The translations under genes were made by a program, and so were the position numbers. From Alphaproteobacteria bacterium BRH_c36 (GTDB taxonomy: Bacteria; Pseudomonadota; Alphaproteobacteria; Rhizobiales; Hyphomicrobiaceae), in contig LOEV01000075.1 of NCBI GenBank assembly GCA_001516065.1, positions 1-64,000 on the forward strand: 64,000 bases of DNA. Direction: 5' to 3'. Positions 52,732 through 62,109 of this stretch are shown piece by piece. Within the stretch, counting starts at the first letter, position 1. Each line of letters opens with the position of its first letter. The notes below the pieces were generated by a model. The model had not been told where the DNA came from. It did no database searches and saw only the letters and a program-made list of their open reading frames with translations.

Positions 52732-53010
52732 ATGAAGATCTCGTATGCCGCCATGATGATCGCTGCAGCATCTCTCCTCATCTGCTCGCCGATCAGCTTC
52801 GCCAATGCGGCCGATGAGGCGAAAGACGAACATGGTCATGCAAGCGGCCATAACGACAAAGATCATGAGCATAGCGAGGCCAACCACAAGAATGGCGAGG
52901 CTGCGCACCACGGCGAGGAAGAACACAAACATAAGAATGGCGATGAGTCGGCAAAGCACGAAGATCACAAGGATCACGATCACGGACATAAGGACGGTAG
53001 CCCCAAATAG
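52732..53010 (+). CDS. His-rich periplasmic metal-binding peptide
   Basis: 92 residues, AAAGGAGACCACCC before the ATG. Signal peptide ends FANA, then a chain of about 60 residues that is mainly His, Asp, Glu, Lys and Gly (HGHASGHNDKDHEH and similar). No folded domain. Probably a periplasmic buffer for Zn, Co, Cd or Ni. Between czcC and czcB. Confidence 0.75.
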   Translation: MKISYAAMMIAAASLLICSPISFANAADEAKDEHGHASGHNDKDHEHSEANHKNGEAAHHGEEEHKHKNGDESAKHEDHKDHDHGHKDGSPK

Positions 53011-53143
53011 GGCCTTTCCATAAGGAAGTCGAAGATGGAGCGAGAAGCGCTCCATTCGCGAAGTATCGGCTGGCAGCGATTTTCGAGAGCCTGATTGCTG
53101 TCCCGGCCGGCAAATTAAGGAAACGAACTATGGAGTTGGAGCG

Positions 53144-54784
53144 ATGGCACTGCGCGAAATGATCGTCGGGCAAGTCATACTGGGGATTGCAGTGTTTGCC
53201 TCGGTACCGGTTCTGGCGATGCAAACAACGTCGCATTCCGAATTGCAGGCGATCATGAAACCGGCTCCAACAGGACTGGTTCCTGGACTGGCTGATGCTC
53301 GCTATTCGGGAATCTCAGGCGACGGCGCGCTTCCCCCGCGCGCCGTCCGCCGCCCTCCTATACTTACCATGTCAGAACTGAAGGCTGGTTCGAACGGCAA
53401 GTCTGCAGCCAAGAAAGGTGATCATGACGGCCACGACCACCGCGACGAAACCGCGGGTGGCGATCACGCTGAAGATGACGGGCACGACCATGGCAAGGAA
53501 AAGGCCGGTGACAGTGCTGGGAAGCATGAAGGCCACGACCATCCCAGTGACGGCAAAGCGGATGGCAGCAACGCCGACAATGACGGGCACGACCATGGCA
53601 AGGAAAAGGCCGGTGACAGTGCTGGGAAGCATGATGGCCATGATCACCCCCGCGAAAAGGCGGCAGGTGGGCACGCTGAGGAGGGCGACGGTCATGCACA
53701 TGGCGGCGAAGGCGGCCATAGCGACGGCGTGAAACTGACGTCAGAGCAAATGAAAGAATTTGGGGTTGACACTCAACAGGTCGAGGGCGGCGCCCTGGCC
53801 GTATCCATCATGCGACCGGCTGAGGTGCAGTACGATCTGGATCGTTTCGCTCACGTTGTTCCTCGCGTAGCCGGCATAGTGCGTTCGGTTGGTGTCAAAC
53901 AGGGTGATAAAGTCGAGAAAGACGACATAGTAGCCGTACTTGAGAGCCGGGAATTAGCCGATGCAAAAGCTGGCTATTTAGCCGCCAAGGAACGATTTGC
54001 GCTGGCCAAAGACAACTTTGATCGCGAACAAACGCTTCAAAAAAAGCAGATCACGTCTGAAAAGGCGTTCTTTGCAGCGCGTTCCGAGTTCGCGGAAACC
54101 CGAATAGCCCTGCGCTTGGCGGAGCAGAAACTGCATGCGCTCGGCGTAGACAAAGAGCGACTAAAGCAGGTGGAAACTGAGCCCGAAACAGACCTCACCA
54201 CCTACATCATGAGAGCACCGCTTGGCGGGGTGGTCGTCAATCGACATCTAGTTCTCGGCGAATCCGTCGCAACTGACCGGGAAGCCTTCGTGATCGCAGA
54301 TGTCTCACAAGTCTGGATCGACATCAGTATCTATCCTAACGATCTTACAAAAGTGTCCGCCGGCCTTCCGGTTCGTATCCAGACGGAAAACGGAAACGGG
54401 ATGGCGATCATAGGCAAGATTGCTCATATCACCCCGAACGTGTCGGAAGAAACACGAACTGCAAAGGCCCGCGTGGTTCTCGACAACCAGCAGATGAGAT
54501 TGCGGCCAGGGATGTTCGTCAACGCTCTCATCGATATATCGACGACCGACGTTGCCGTTCGCGTTCCCAAGTCCGCTCTTCAGAACCACGAGGGGAAAGA
54601 GGTCGTGTTCGTCTCTGAAAGCGGCAAGTTCGAGCCTCGCCCTGTAAAACTGGGGCGCCGAAACGGTCAATTCGTGGAAGTCGTTTCTGGTCTGGCGACA
54701 GGAGAAATTATCGCCGCCGAGGGTTCTTTCGTCATCAAGTCACAGCTCTCCAAAGAGAGCTTCGGTGACGGTCACAACCATTAG
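53144..54784 (+). CDS. czcB: CzcB-like RND adaptor with long His-rich insert
   Basis: 546 residues, TTGGAGCG before the ATG. A signal or anchor segment is followed by a ~110-residue His/Asp-rich region (residues ~85-195) built on GHDHGKEKAGDSAGKH repeats, then the adaptor core: EVQYDLDRFAHVVPRVAGIV barrel and lipoyl parts and a coiled-coil hairpin. The insert likely collects metal for the pump. Its DNA carries a recent 105-bp duplication. Confidence 0.88.
   Translation: MALREMIVGQVILGIAVFASVPVLAMQTTSHSELQAIMKPAPTGLVPGLADARYSGISGDGALPPRAVRRPPILTMSELKAGSNGKSAAKKGDHDGHDHRDETAGGDHAEDDGHDHGKEKAGDSAGKHEGHDHPSDGKADGSNADNDGHDHGKEKAGDSAGKHDGHDHPREKAAGGHAEEGDGHAHGGEGGHSDGVKLTSEQMKEFGVDTQQVEGGALAVSIMRPAEVQYDLDRFAHVVPRVAGIVRSVGVKQGDKVEKDDIVAVLESRELADAKAGYLAAKERFALAKDNFDREQTLQKKQITSEKAFFAARSEFAETRIALRLAEQKLHALGVDKERLKQVETEPETDLTTYIMRAPLGGVVVNRHLVLGESVATDREAFVIADVSQVWIDISIYPNDLTKVSAGLPVRIQTENGNGMAIIGKIAHITPNVSEETRTAKARVVLDNQQMRLRPGMFVNALIDISTTDVAVRVPKSALQNHEGKEVVFVSESGKFEPRPVKLGRRNGQFVEVVSGLATGEIIAAEGSFVIKSQLSKESFGDGHNH
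53477..53650 (+). repeat. In-frame 105-bp tandem duplication in czcB
   Basis: GACGGGCACGACCATGG begins at 53477 and again at 53582, exactly 105 bp (35 codons) apart. About 53 bases from each start are identical, then they diverge. It lengthens the His-rich region. Confidence 0.8.
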
Positions 54785-54799
54785 GACGGATATCTATCG

Positions 54800-57700
54800 A
54801 TGCGGACTTTTCTCGAAGGTCTTTTGAGACAACGGTTGCTGGTTTGCGTGCTGGCGTTGGGCGTACTAGCAGCTGGACTCCAGAGCTACAGGGACTTGCC
54901 CGTCGACGCGTTCCCCGATGTTTCGCCGACACTCGTCCAGATCTTTACCGAAACTGAGGGGTTGGCGCCGGAGGAGGTCGAGCGCTACGTCACATATCCT
55001 GTCGAAGTCGCTATGAACGGATTGCCGGGACTAAAGGAAATTCGTTCAATCTCGAATTTTGGGCTGTCCGTTGTCAACGTCTACTTCGATGACTCGACGG
55101 ACATCTATTTCGCCCGTCAATTGGTCGGTGAACGCCTCCAACTCGCCAGAGACGACATTCCCCAAGGTTTCGGCGAGCCAGAGATGGGTCCGATCACAAC
55201 GGGTCTTGGCCAAATTCTATTCTACTTCGTTGATGACACGACTGGAACAAAAAGCGGCGAAGAGGTTCGAGAGATCCAGGATTGGCTCATTAAGTTCAAC
55301 CTGCAGACCGTTCCGGGAGTGACCGAGGTCCTATCATTAGGCGGTAAGGTCAAACAGTTTCATGTCAACGTACGACCTGACGCACTGTTGCGTTACAAGC
55401 TCAGCATTTCCGACATTGTGGAAGCCGTTCGCGAGAACAATGGTAACGTCGGCGCCCAGTACATCGTAAAAAACTCGGAGCAGTTTCTCGTTCGTTCCGT
55501 AGGCTTAGCTCGGAGCATACCCGACATCGAGAGCGTCGTCCTCAAGGTCGTCGATGGCGTACCCATCAAGGTTGGCGATGTCGGGACAGTGACTATCGGT
55601 GGAGAGGTCCGCCAAGGCCTTGCAACGATCAACGGCGAAGGTGAGGCCGTGGCTGGTTTGGTTCTGAAACTAATCGGAACGAATACCTCCAAAGTTATCG
55701 CCGATGTTAAAGATCGCTTGGACAAAATCAACGAGACACTGCCACCTGGCATTAGGGTCGTTCCGTACTATGACCAGTCAAAACTCGTTCTACGCAGCGT
55801 TGCAACGGTCAACGAAGCTCTGATCCAGGGTATTGGGCTTGTCATTATTGTTCTGCTCGTCTTCATGGGAGGCTTTCGTCCAAGTATTGTTGTCGCCTTT
55901 GCCATCCCTTTCTCGATCGCTGTTGCCTTTATTCTAATGCAGGCGGTCGGCCTTTCGGCGAACCTCATGTCGTTAGGCGGCATTGCTATCGCAATCGGCA
56001 TGATGGTTGATGGCGCTATTGTCGTTGTCGAAAACGTTGACCGATATATGCGCGAAAAGCACCCTTCTCTTTCGAAACATCAGCTTGTTGCGCGAGCATG
56101 TGCGGAGGTCATCCAGCCGATCGCGTTTGCAATTGCCATTATCATCGTCGTTTTTCTACCCTTGTTCACACTACAGGGCGTCGAAGGAAAAACCTTCAGA
56201 CCGCTGGCCTTTACCGTCTCGCTCGCAATGCTCGGCTCACTGATCTTCGCGGTTCTGATTGCTCCCGTACTAGCGGAAATGGTTATGACGCGACCGAAAC
56301 CACAAGCGTTAGGAGAAGACGTTCGCCCACAGTTTTCTGATCGTGTCGTCAACTCGCTTATTTTCGTCTACCGACCGATCATAAGCCTATTTGTCAGGTT
56401 CCGTTTTCTTGCCGTCGGCCTAGCTGGTGGTCTGCTTGCGCTTGGTTTGATCATCTTTCCTCGTCTGGGCTCAGAATTCGTACCCCGACTGAATGAAGGG
56501 GATTTGCTGGTCCGGGTTACGATGGCGCCTTCAATCGCATTGGAGGAATCGCGAGAAGTGGTTCTGCGCTTCGAAAAGCGATTGTTGTCGCGATTTCCCG
56601 AGATTGAACGCGTAGTGAGCCGCGTTGGACGCGGCGAGGTCGGCGCCCATGCCGATCCAGTCAACAGTGCCGAGGCCTTTGTCGGATTGAAACCCCAAGA
56701 TCAATGGCCATCGCAACGAACGCCAGAAGAACTGTTTGCAGCAATGAGCGAGGCCTTCGAGGATTTTCCTGGCGCTCAGTTTAACTTCACACAACCAATT
56801 GCTGCGGCTGTCGACGAACTCCTGACTGGAACCAAAGCAGAGCTAGCGATCAAATTGTTTGGTCCAGACCAAGAAGTCCTGCTCGCCAAAGCAGGTGAAA
56901 TCGAGCGAGCGATCCGCAGCATCCCTGGTTCAGCTGATGTCCAGAAGGATCAGGTCACAGGAACCCCACAGCTTCGCATCATTGTCGATCGCGAACAGAT
57001 ATCTCGACATGGCCTGAATATTGATCAAGTTCAAGCGGCCGTGCGAACCGCAATCGGTGGAGAAAAGGCTGGCCAGATTTTTGAAGGAATACGCCGCTTC
57101 GATATCCTTGTGCGTTACACGGAAGAATCGCGAGCCACGCTTGAGGCGATCAAAGAACTCGTGATCCGTACTCCCTCCGGGGCGCTCCTACAGCTGGATC
57201 ACCTCGCGAAGGTTGAGGAGATCATTGGCCCGCGACAAATCACTCGAGAAAACAATCAGCGGTTTATCACCGTACAAACAAATGTCAGAGGTCGCGATAT
57301 CGGTTCGTTCGTGGCTGACGGCCAGAAACTCATCGCAGAAACTGTCGAATTGCCATCGGGGTACTTTGTTGAATGGGGTGGTCAATTCGAACTTCAGCAG
57401 GAAGCGAACAAGCGGCTCGCGTTCGTCATTCCGATCACACTCGGCCTTGTGTTCCTACTCTTGTTCATGAACTTCGGATCCCTACGCAGCTCACTGCTCA
57501 TCATGCTCAATATTCCACTTGCACTCGTCGGTGGTGTCGTTGCGCTGTGGATGTCAGGTCTTAACCTTTCGGTTCCAGCTTCCGTCGGCTTCATTGCACT
57601 TTTTGGCATTGCCCTGGAGAACGGTATGGTCCTCGTCACCTATCTGAACTGGCTTGTCGATGAAGGTGAGGCCGTCGATGACGCGAGCGTCAAGGGCGCC

Positions 57701-57952
57701 TGCATGCGCTTACGCCCCGTTCTGATGACTGCCTTGACCACAGCCTTAGGGCTTATTCCGCTTCTGTATGCCACCGGCGCCGGTAGCGAAGTCCAAGCAC
57801 CATTGGCCACCGTTGTTGTTGGCGGACTGGTGAGTTCGACGATCCTGACACTTCTTGTCATCCCAGCTCTTTACAAGTGGTTCGTTCCCAAGCGGATCGA
57901 AGACTTGATTCCAGAAACAAGCCTGGAGCGGGGCAACGCCCCTGCAGAGTAG
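54800..57952 (+). CDS. czcA: CzcA-type heavy-metal RND pump
   Basis: 1050 residues. Twelve membrane helices and two periplasmic loops; YRDLPVDAFPDVSPTLVQIF near the N-terminus and SLGGIAIAIGMMVDGAIVVV in helix 4, where the acidic relay residue lies. The helix-4 pattern with Gly after Asp is nearer to the Zn/Co/Cd pumps than to the CusA at 22984, but substrate is not certain. Follows czcB by 15 bp. Confidence 0.88.
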   Translation: MRTFLEGLLRQRLLVCVLALGVLAAGLQSYRDLPVDAFPDVSPTLVQIFTETEGLAPEEVERYVTYPVEVAMNGLPGLKEIRSISNFGLSVVNVYFDDSTDIYFARQLVGERLQLARDDIPQGFGEPEMGPITTGLGQILFYFVDDTTGTKSGEEVREIQDWLIKFNLQTVPGVTEVLSLGGKVKQFHVNVRPDALLRYKLSISDIVEAVRENNGNVGAQYIVKNSEQFLVRSVGLARSIPDIESVVLKVVDGVPIKVGDVGTVTIGGEVRQGLATINGEGEAVAGLVLKLIGTNTSKVIADVKDRLDKINETLPPGIRVVPYYDQSKLVLRSVATVNEALIQGIGLVIIVLLVFMGGFRPSIVVAFAIPFSIAVAFILMQAVGLSANLMSLGGIAIAIGMMVDGAIVVVENVDRYMREKHPSLSKHQLVARACAEVIQPIAFAIAIIIVVFLPLFTLQGVEGKTFRPLAFTVSLAMLGSLIFAVLIAPVLAEMVMTRPKPQALGEDVRPQFSDRVVNSLIFVYRPIISLFVRFRFLAVGLAGGLLALGLIIFPRLGSEFVPRLNEGDLLVRVTMAPSIALEESREVVLRFEKRLLSRFPEIERVVSRVGRGEVGAHADPVNSAEAFVGLKPQDQWPSQRTPEELFAAMSEAFEDFPGAQFNFTQPIAAAVDELLTGTKAELAIKLFGPDQEVLLAKAGEIERAIRSIPGSADVQKDQVTGTPQLRIIVDREQISRHGLNIDQVQAAVRTAIGGEKAGQIFEGIRRFDILVRYTEESRATLEAIKELVIRTPSGALLQLDHLAKVEEIIGPRQITRENNQRFITVQTNVRGRDIGSFVADGQKLIAETVELPSGYFVEWGGQFELQQEANKRLAFVIPITLGLVFLLLFMNFGSLRSSLLIMLNIPLALVGGVVALWMSGLNLSVPASVGFIALFGIALENGMVLVTYLNWLVDEGEAVDDASVKGACMRLRPVLMTALTTALGLIPLLYATGAGSEVQAPLATVVVGGLVSSTILTLLVIPALYKWFVPKRIEDLIPETSLERGNAPAE

Positions 57953-57992
57953 GAAAAACTGGCAAAACGTTTTGAACGGAGACTGGGTGCCG

Positions 57993-58778
57993 ATGCCTAG
58001 CGTCCCGACACGAATATCCGCTACTTCCGCAACTCACCCGGGGTGGGTAAAGACATCAGCACATAAACATCGACGGGCCTCTTGGACAGGTGAAAACTGG
58101 GGGCGTCTATCGAGGTTGCTAGTTGCCCTGCAAATTGGCTTGCTAATTCTCTTGCTTCCTGCCAAGCCGACCTTTGCCCGTGAACCCGCTCCGCAGAAAC
58201 CGCACCTATCTGAACATCGTCACAAGCAGTGGCCGGGGACTGCAAAAGAGCACGCTGCCTACCACAGTAATATTGGCTTTCAGCTTTACACTAAGGGGGA
58301 GTATGCGGCAGCGCGCTTGGAGTTTACACGGGCAATTCGACTACACGCAAAACTATCAGGAGTTTTTTACAATCGGGGTAACGCGAATTTCCGGTTGCGT
58401 TTGTATGGCGATGCGCTTGATGATTACGAACAAGCTGTCCGGCTTAACCCCAACTTCGTAATGGCATTGGCAAATCGCGGCAACGCGCTTTCCGCGCTGG
58501 GCCGTCTGGACGAAGCCCTTGCTTCATACAAGGATGCCGCGAGGATCGAGCCGCTTAATCCCTATGTCTTATTCAATCGTGGCTTTGTCTTCGGCAAAAA
58601 GCATGACTATCAGGCCGCAATTGCTGATTTCACGAAAGTCCTCGACCTGAATCCAAACGACGTTGATGCTCTTGTTTTGCGCGCCGCCGCTTACCAGTCG
58701 ATCGGAATGAAGGACAAAGCACTCAAGGACTTTCAGAAGGCAAAATCTCTCCTGATTAGGCACCAACCTAAGCCATAA
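57993..58778 (+). CDS. Exported TPR protein
   Basis: 261 residues from MPSVPTRISA with ACGGAGA upstream. A basic N-terminus is followed by a signal or anchor (LLVALQIGLLILLLPAKPTFA) and four TPR units (for example AALANRGNALSALGRLDEAL-type repeats from residue ~100). A protein-interaction scaffold in the periplasm. 40 bp after czcA, so maybe in its operon. Confidence 0.7.
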   Translation: MPSVPTRISATSATHPGWVKTSAHKHRRASWTGENWGRLSRLLVALQIGLLILLLPAKPTFAREPAPQKPHLSEHRHKQWPGTAKEHAAYHSNIGFQLYTKGEYAAARLEFTRAIRLHAKLSGVFYNRGNANFRLRLYGDALDDYEQAVRLNPNFVMALANRGNALSALGRLDEALASYKDAARIEPLNPYVLFNRGFVFGKKHDYQAAIADFTKVLDLNPNDVDALVLRAAAYQSIGMKDKALKDFQKAKSLLIRHQPKP

Positions 58779-58782
58779 TCCT

Positions 58783-59785
58783 GCCAAGCGACTCGGTTCG
58801 ATCTGGTCGCCAGATCAGGGAGTTGAGCCATGGCAGGCAACCGCATCCAATTTCAGAAGGGTCTCTCGGAGGCCCGTTTCGCGACCCTCTACGGGACGGA
58901 AGACCTGTGCCGGGAAGCGATCGCGCAGTGGCGCTGGCCCGATGGGTTCGTCTGTCCGGCGTGCGGCTCGTCGGATCATTGCATCGTTGGCCCGCGCAAG
59001 CTCTTTCAGTGCAACGCGTGCCGGCGGCAGACGTCGCTGACGGCGGGCACGATCTTCAACGCCACCAAGGTGCCGCTGACGACCTGGTTCCGCGCCATGT
59101 ATCTCATCACGCAGACCAAGCAGGGCATCTCCTCGATCGAGCTTGGCCGACGCCTCGGGGTGACGCAGACGACCGCCTGGAAGATCAAGACCAAGCTCGC
59201 CGAGGTGATGCGCATCGCAGGCGAGAAGGACAAGCTCTCGGGGCGCATCGAGATGGACGATGCCTATCTCGGCGGCGAGCGGGGCGGCGGCAAGACGGGT
59301 CGCGGCAGCCCCGGCAAAAAGCCGATCGTCGTGGCGGTTCAAACCGATGAGAAAGGCCGGCCGCGACGCATCAAACTCTCCCGCATTCCGCGTTTCAAGC
59401 GGGCCCGCGTGAAGAGCCTTGCCAAGCGCATCATCGCGCCGGGCGCGACGGTCCTCACCGACGGGCTCGCCTGCTTCCGAGGGGTGGCCGACGCCGGCTA
59501 TATCCATGTGGCGATTCCCACGGGCTCGGGCCGCAAGGCCGCTCGCCATCCTGCCTTCAGGTGGGTCAACACAATGCTCGGCAACATCAAGAGCGCCATT
59601 ACCGCAACGTACCGCGCGCTGCGCAAGAAGCACATGGTGCGCTACCTGGCGGAGTTCGAATGGCGCTTCAACCACCGCTTCGATCTCGCCCAAATGATCC
59701 CGGCTCTCGGTCGTGCTGCCGTCGCCACCAAACCCGCCCCTTACTCGTGGCTCAAGATGGCTGACTATGGTGCGTAATCAGGAAA
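58783..59785 (+). mobile_element. IS1595-family element, ends not fixed
   Basis: Defined by its transposase. TCCTG...AC near 58787 and its inverse near 59782 resemble each other only weakly, and no 8-bp target duplication could be found, so both borders are approximate. Confidence 0.5.
58830..59777 (+). CDS. IS1595-family (ISXO2-like) transposase
   Basis: 315 residues, AGGGAGTTGAGCC before the ATG. N-terminal zinc ribbon (CPACGSSDHCIVGPRKLFQC), helix-turn-helix (GISSIELGRRLGVTQTTAWK), and a DDE-type core (EMDDAYLGGERGGGK; LTDGLACFRGV; EFEWRFNHRF). Intact. Confidence 0.9.
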   Translation: MAGNRIQFQKGLSEARFATLYGTEDLCREAIAQWRWPDGFVCPACGSSDHCIVGPRKLFQCNACRRQTSLTAGTIFNATKVPLTTWFRAMYLITQTKQGISSIELGRRLGVTQTTAWKIKTKLAEVMRIAGEKDKLSGRIEMDDAYLGGERGGGKTGRGSPGKKPIVVAVQTDEKGRPRRIKLSRIPRFKRARVKSLAKRIIAPGATVLTDGLACFRGVADAGYIHVAIPTGSGRKAARHPAFRWVNTMLGNIKSAITATYRALRKKHMVRYLAEFEWRFNHRFDLAQMIPALGRAAVATKPAPYSWLKMADYGA

Positions 59786-59789
59786 TCTC

Positions 59790-59820
59790 TTGACCCGACG
59801 AATCCTCGTCTGCGTTAGCT
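59790..59820 (+). promoter_or_regulatory. Possible MerR-type promoter
   Basis: TTGACC, a 19-bp spacer with the palindrome GACGA-ATCC-TCGTC, then TTAGCT. The spacer length fits MerR-family control but the operator differs from the CueR sites, so another regulator would be needed. It lies 63 bp before the 59883 gene. Confidence 0.35.
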
Positions 59821-59882
59821 TGGCCGGTCCAATTAAGCTCTGTTACTTGTCAATACAGAATACGGAACGTTGGAGAAGGTTC

Positions 59883-60191
59883 ATGAAAAGCGTATTGAAG
59901 ATTCTCGTCATCCTTGCAATGGCGACACCATTCGCCCCAACTGCTTCACTAGGGCATAAATTGAAGTGGAGAGCAGGCGAATCACGTCAGGTTGGCTATG
60001 GCCACTGTGCTAAAGGCCCTTGCATGAGACGAACGTGCTGGGCACCAGCAAAGCCGCATTCTCACGCTGTTGGACAGATCGTGATTGATCGAATTGGTGC
60101 GCCGGAGTGCTGGCGTGACACTGGTCCCTCAAAGAGAATTGAGGGCTTCTCATCCATTCGGGATTGGTTTGCGCGGCAGACCAGGGAGTAG
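59883..60191 (+). CDS. Small secreted Cys protein, family A copy 2
   Basis: 102 residues, TGGAGAAGG before the ATG. Signal peptide ends TASLG, then WRAGESRQVGYGHCAKGPCM, RTCWAPAKPHSH and IVIDRIGAPECW, close to the 19608 protein, with a longer basic tail. Cys and His positions are conserved between the copies. Confidence 0.7.
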   Translation: MKSVLKILVILAMATPFAPTASLGHKLKWRAGESRQVGYGHCAKGPCMRRTCWAPAKPHSHAVGQIVIDRIGAPECWRDTGPSKRIEGFSSIRDWFARQTRE

Positions 60192-60307
60192 GCCGCATCC
60201 TAGATCAACATATGCTCAACTACCTAGCATTGGGTATCCGATTTATTCATGCTCACGCTGGGGCGGAGACGAACTTAGACCGGCGAATTTCCCCGGGGCG
60301 GTCATGA

Positions 60308-61207
60308 CTAGCCGACTTCATCTGCATCGCTACAGCCATGTCGGTGGCATTCGAGCTCGAGCGTCGAGTGAGTGATTCCGAATTCTTGATTGAGCATCGA
60401 TTTTACATTGGCTTTTACGCTGTCTGCGCGATCCCAACCGCCTTCGACGATCCTTAGATGCGCGTCTAGTGCACTACGGTTTTCGTCCATCTGCCAAAAA
60501 TGCGCGTGATGGATATCAGCAACTCCGTCGATTGTCTTGATCCGCGCGATCACATCCGAAGTTACGATATCCGGTGGGCTGCCAAGCATGAGAATGCGAA
60601 TGACCGGGCCGATTTCGGTGAAGGATTGCCATAGCACGTAGGCAGCAATCATCAGCGTGACGAGGGGGTCGATGAACCGCCAATCATACAGCAGGATCAA
60701 AGTGCCTGCCACGATGACGGCTATAGATCCCAATGCGTCTGCCACATTATGCAGAAACGCGGCTCTCATGTTCACGCTCGTCTTGGATAGGGCGTATGTC
60801 AACATTGCTGTTACAGCGTCCACGACGAGCGCAATCCCTGCGATAATGACGACGAGCCAACCATCTACTCCTTGTGGTTCAATGAACCGCATAATCGCTT
60901 CATAGACGAGGTAAAGACCGATCACGATGAGCGTCGTATAGTTGATGAGAGCGGCGACAATCTCGACTCGGCCATAGCCGAACGTCATAGCTCCGTCAGC
61001 AGGTCTCCGAGCAATTTTGCGTGCCCCGAATGCAATAATCAGCGCAATCGCATCCGAAAAATTGTGTAATGCGTCTGCAATCAAGGCGAGGCTTCCCGCA
61101 AGCACACCGCCCACCACTTGCGCGACCGTCAAGCCGAGGTTGACGATCACAGCAAATAAGACCCGTCTATCGCCTGCGTCTTGGCTAACGTGGTGTTGAT
61201 GTCCCAT
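60308..61207 (-). CDS. Cation diffusion facilitator (CzcD-like)
   Basis: 299 residues. Starts MGHQHHVSQD, six membrane helices, with the metal-site motifs HNFSD (helix 2) and HNVAD (helix 5) typical of Zn/Cd/Co CDF exporters, and a C-terminal cytosolic domain ending in CHRHGC. Moves metal from cytosol to periplasm in exchange for protons; Zn is most likely from HxxxD pairs. Confidence 0.9.
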   Translation of the reverse strand: MGHQHHVSQDAGDRRVLFAVIVNLGLTVAQVVGGVLAGSLALIADALHNFSDAIALIIAFGARKIARRPADGAMTFGYGRVEIVAALINYTTLIVIGLYLVYEAIMRFIEPQGVDGWLVVIIAGIALVVDAVTAMLTYALSKTSVNMRAAFLHNVADALGSIAVIVAGTLILLYDWRFIDPLVTLMIAAYVLWQSFTEIGPVIRILMLGSPPDIVTSDVIARIKTIDGVADIHHAHFWQMDENRSALDAHLRIVEGGWDRADSVKANVKSMLNQEFGITHSTLELECHRHGCSDADEVG

Positions 61208-61520
61208 AAATCCGATCTCATGCCTTAGAGCAGATCAATTATTAGTCTTGGTTGAACGACCCAAGCACTGAACCCGCTTATTTTATCCTCACCCACTATC
61301 TTCGATTCGAAGAGTTGGTCGATCTGAACTTAACCCATGATAGCTGACGAAGCTTCATTTAATTTATGGCCCCCTGTCTAGCGTGGTGATGTTTCTCCTG
61401 GTCAAGCGCGTTGACGTCTTCGTGATATTGAGCCTTGGAACTCGACGGACAGATTGGCCTTCAATATACTTTCGACAATCGCTTGCCTTGATATTTGCGT
61501 TTTATGGAAAGGAAACTTGC
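61208..61520. other. 313-bp intergenic stretch
   Basis: Divergent promoters for the CDF gene and the DUF411 gene would lie here. AT-richer than its surroundings. No MerR-type palindrome with a 19-bp spacer was seen. Confidence 0.4.
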
Positions 61521-61988
61521 ATGCGCCTTATCAAATCGGTAGCAGCTGTCGCGATTGCATTCATTACAATCGCGATTGGTTCTCCCAGTGCTCACGCTGC
61601 GCCAGTCGTCGAATTGCTGACAACATCGGGATGCGCATGCTGCGAACTTTGGGCTAATAGAATGCATAAGGCGGGCTTTGTGGTCGAGATTAAACATTTA
61701 GGAATGGGCCAACTCGTTCAAGCCAAGTTGAAAGCCGGTGTGCCAATCCAGCTGTCCGCCTGCCATACGGCGAAGGTTGGCGGATATGTAATAGAGGGGC
61801 ATGTGCCGCCGGCTGATGTTCTCCGTCTTCTTTCGGAAAAATCGGAAGCAAAGGGTCTCATTGTTAAAGGCATGCCCATTGGTTCGCCCGGCATGGAGTC
61901 GGGCAGTCGCCGAGAGGCTTATGATGTTCTACTGCTTCAGGCGGACGGAACTTGGAAAACGTATGTGTCATATTCAGCATTGCCATAA
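61521..61988 (+). CDS. DUF411 copper-associated protein, copy 2
   Basis: 155 residues, AAAGGAAACTTGC before the ATG. Signal peptide ends SAHA, then TTSGCACCELWANRMHKAGF (CACC motif) and ACHTAKVGGYVIEGHVPPAD. Sec signal, unlike the Tat-like start of copy 1. Periplasmic metal-binding role inferred. Confidence 0.85.
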   Translation: MRLIKSVAAVAIAFITIAIGSPSAHAAPVVELLTTSGCACCELWANRMHKAGFVVEIKHLGMGQLVQAKLKAGVPIQLSACHTAKVGGYVIEGHVPPADVLRLLSEKSEAKGLIVKGMPIGSPGMESGSRREAYDVLLLQADGTWKTYVSYSALP

Positions 61989-62109
61989 AGCATGTCGTGT
62001 ATTCTTTGCCCAACAGTGAGACTGGGTCCCGATCACTAAGGCTTTCCCGAGCGTCGAAGCAGGCAGTGAAACGGCGAGGTCGTTATACAGCCGCCTATTG
62101 ACAGGAATG

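Noticed and set aside
53364..53732. Frames in the His-rich part of czcB on both strands
   Set aside because: Products of the repeat in other frames; composition follows the repeat, not a protein.
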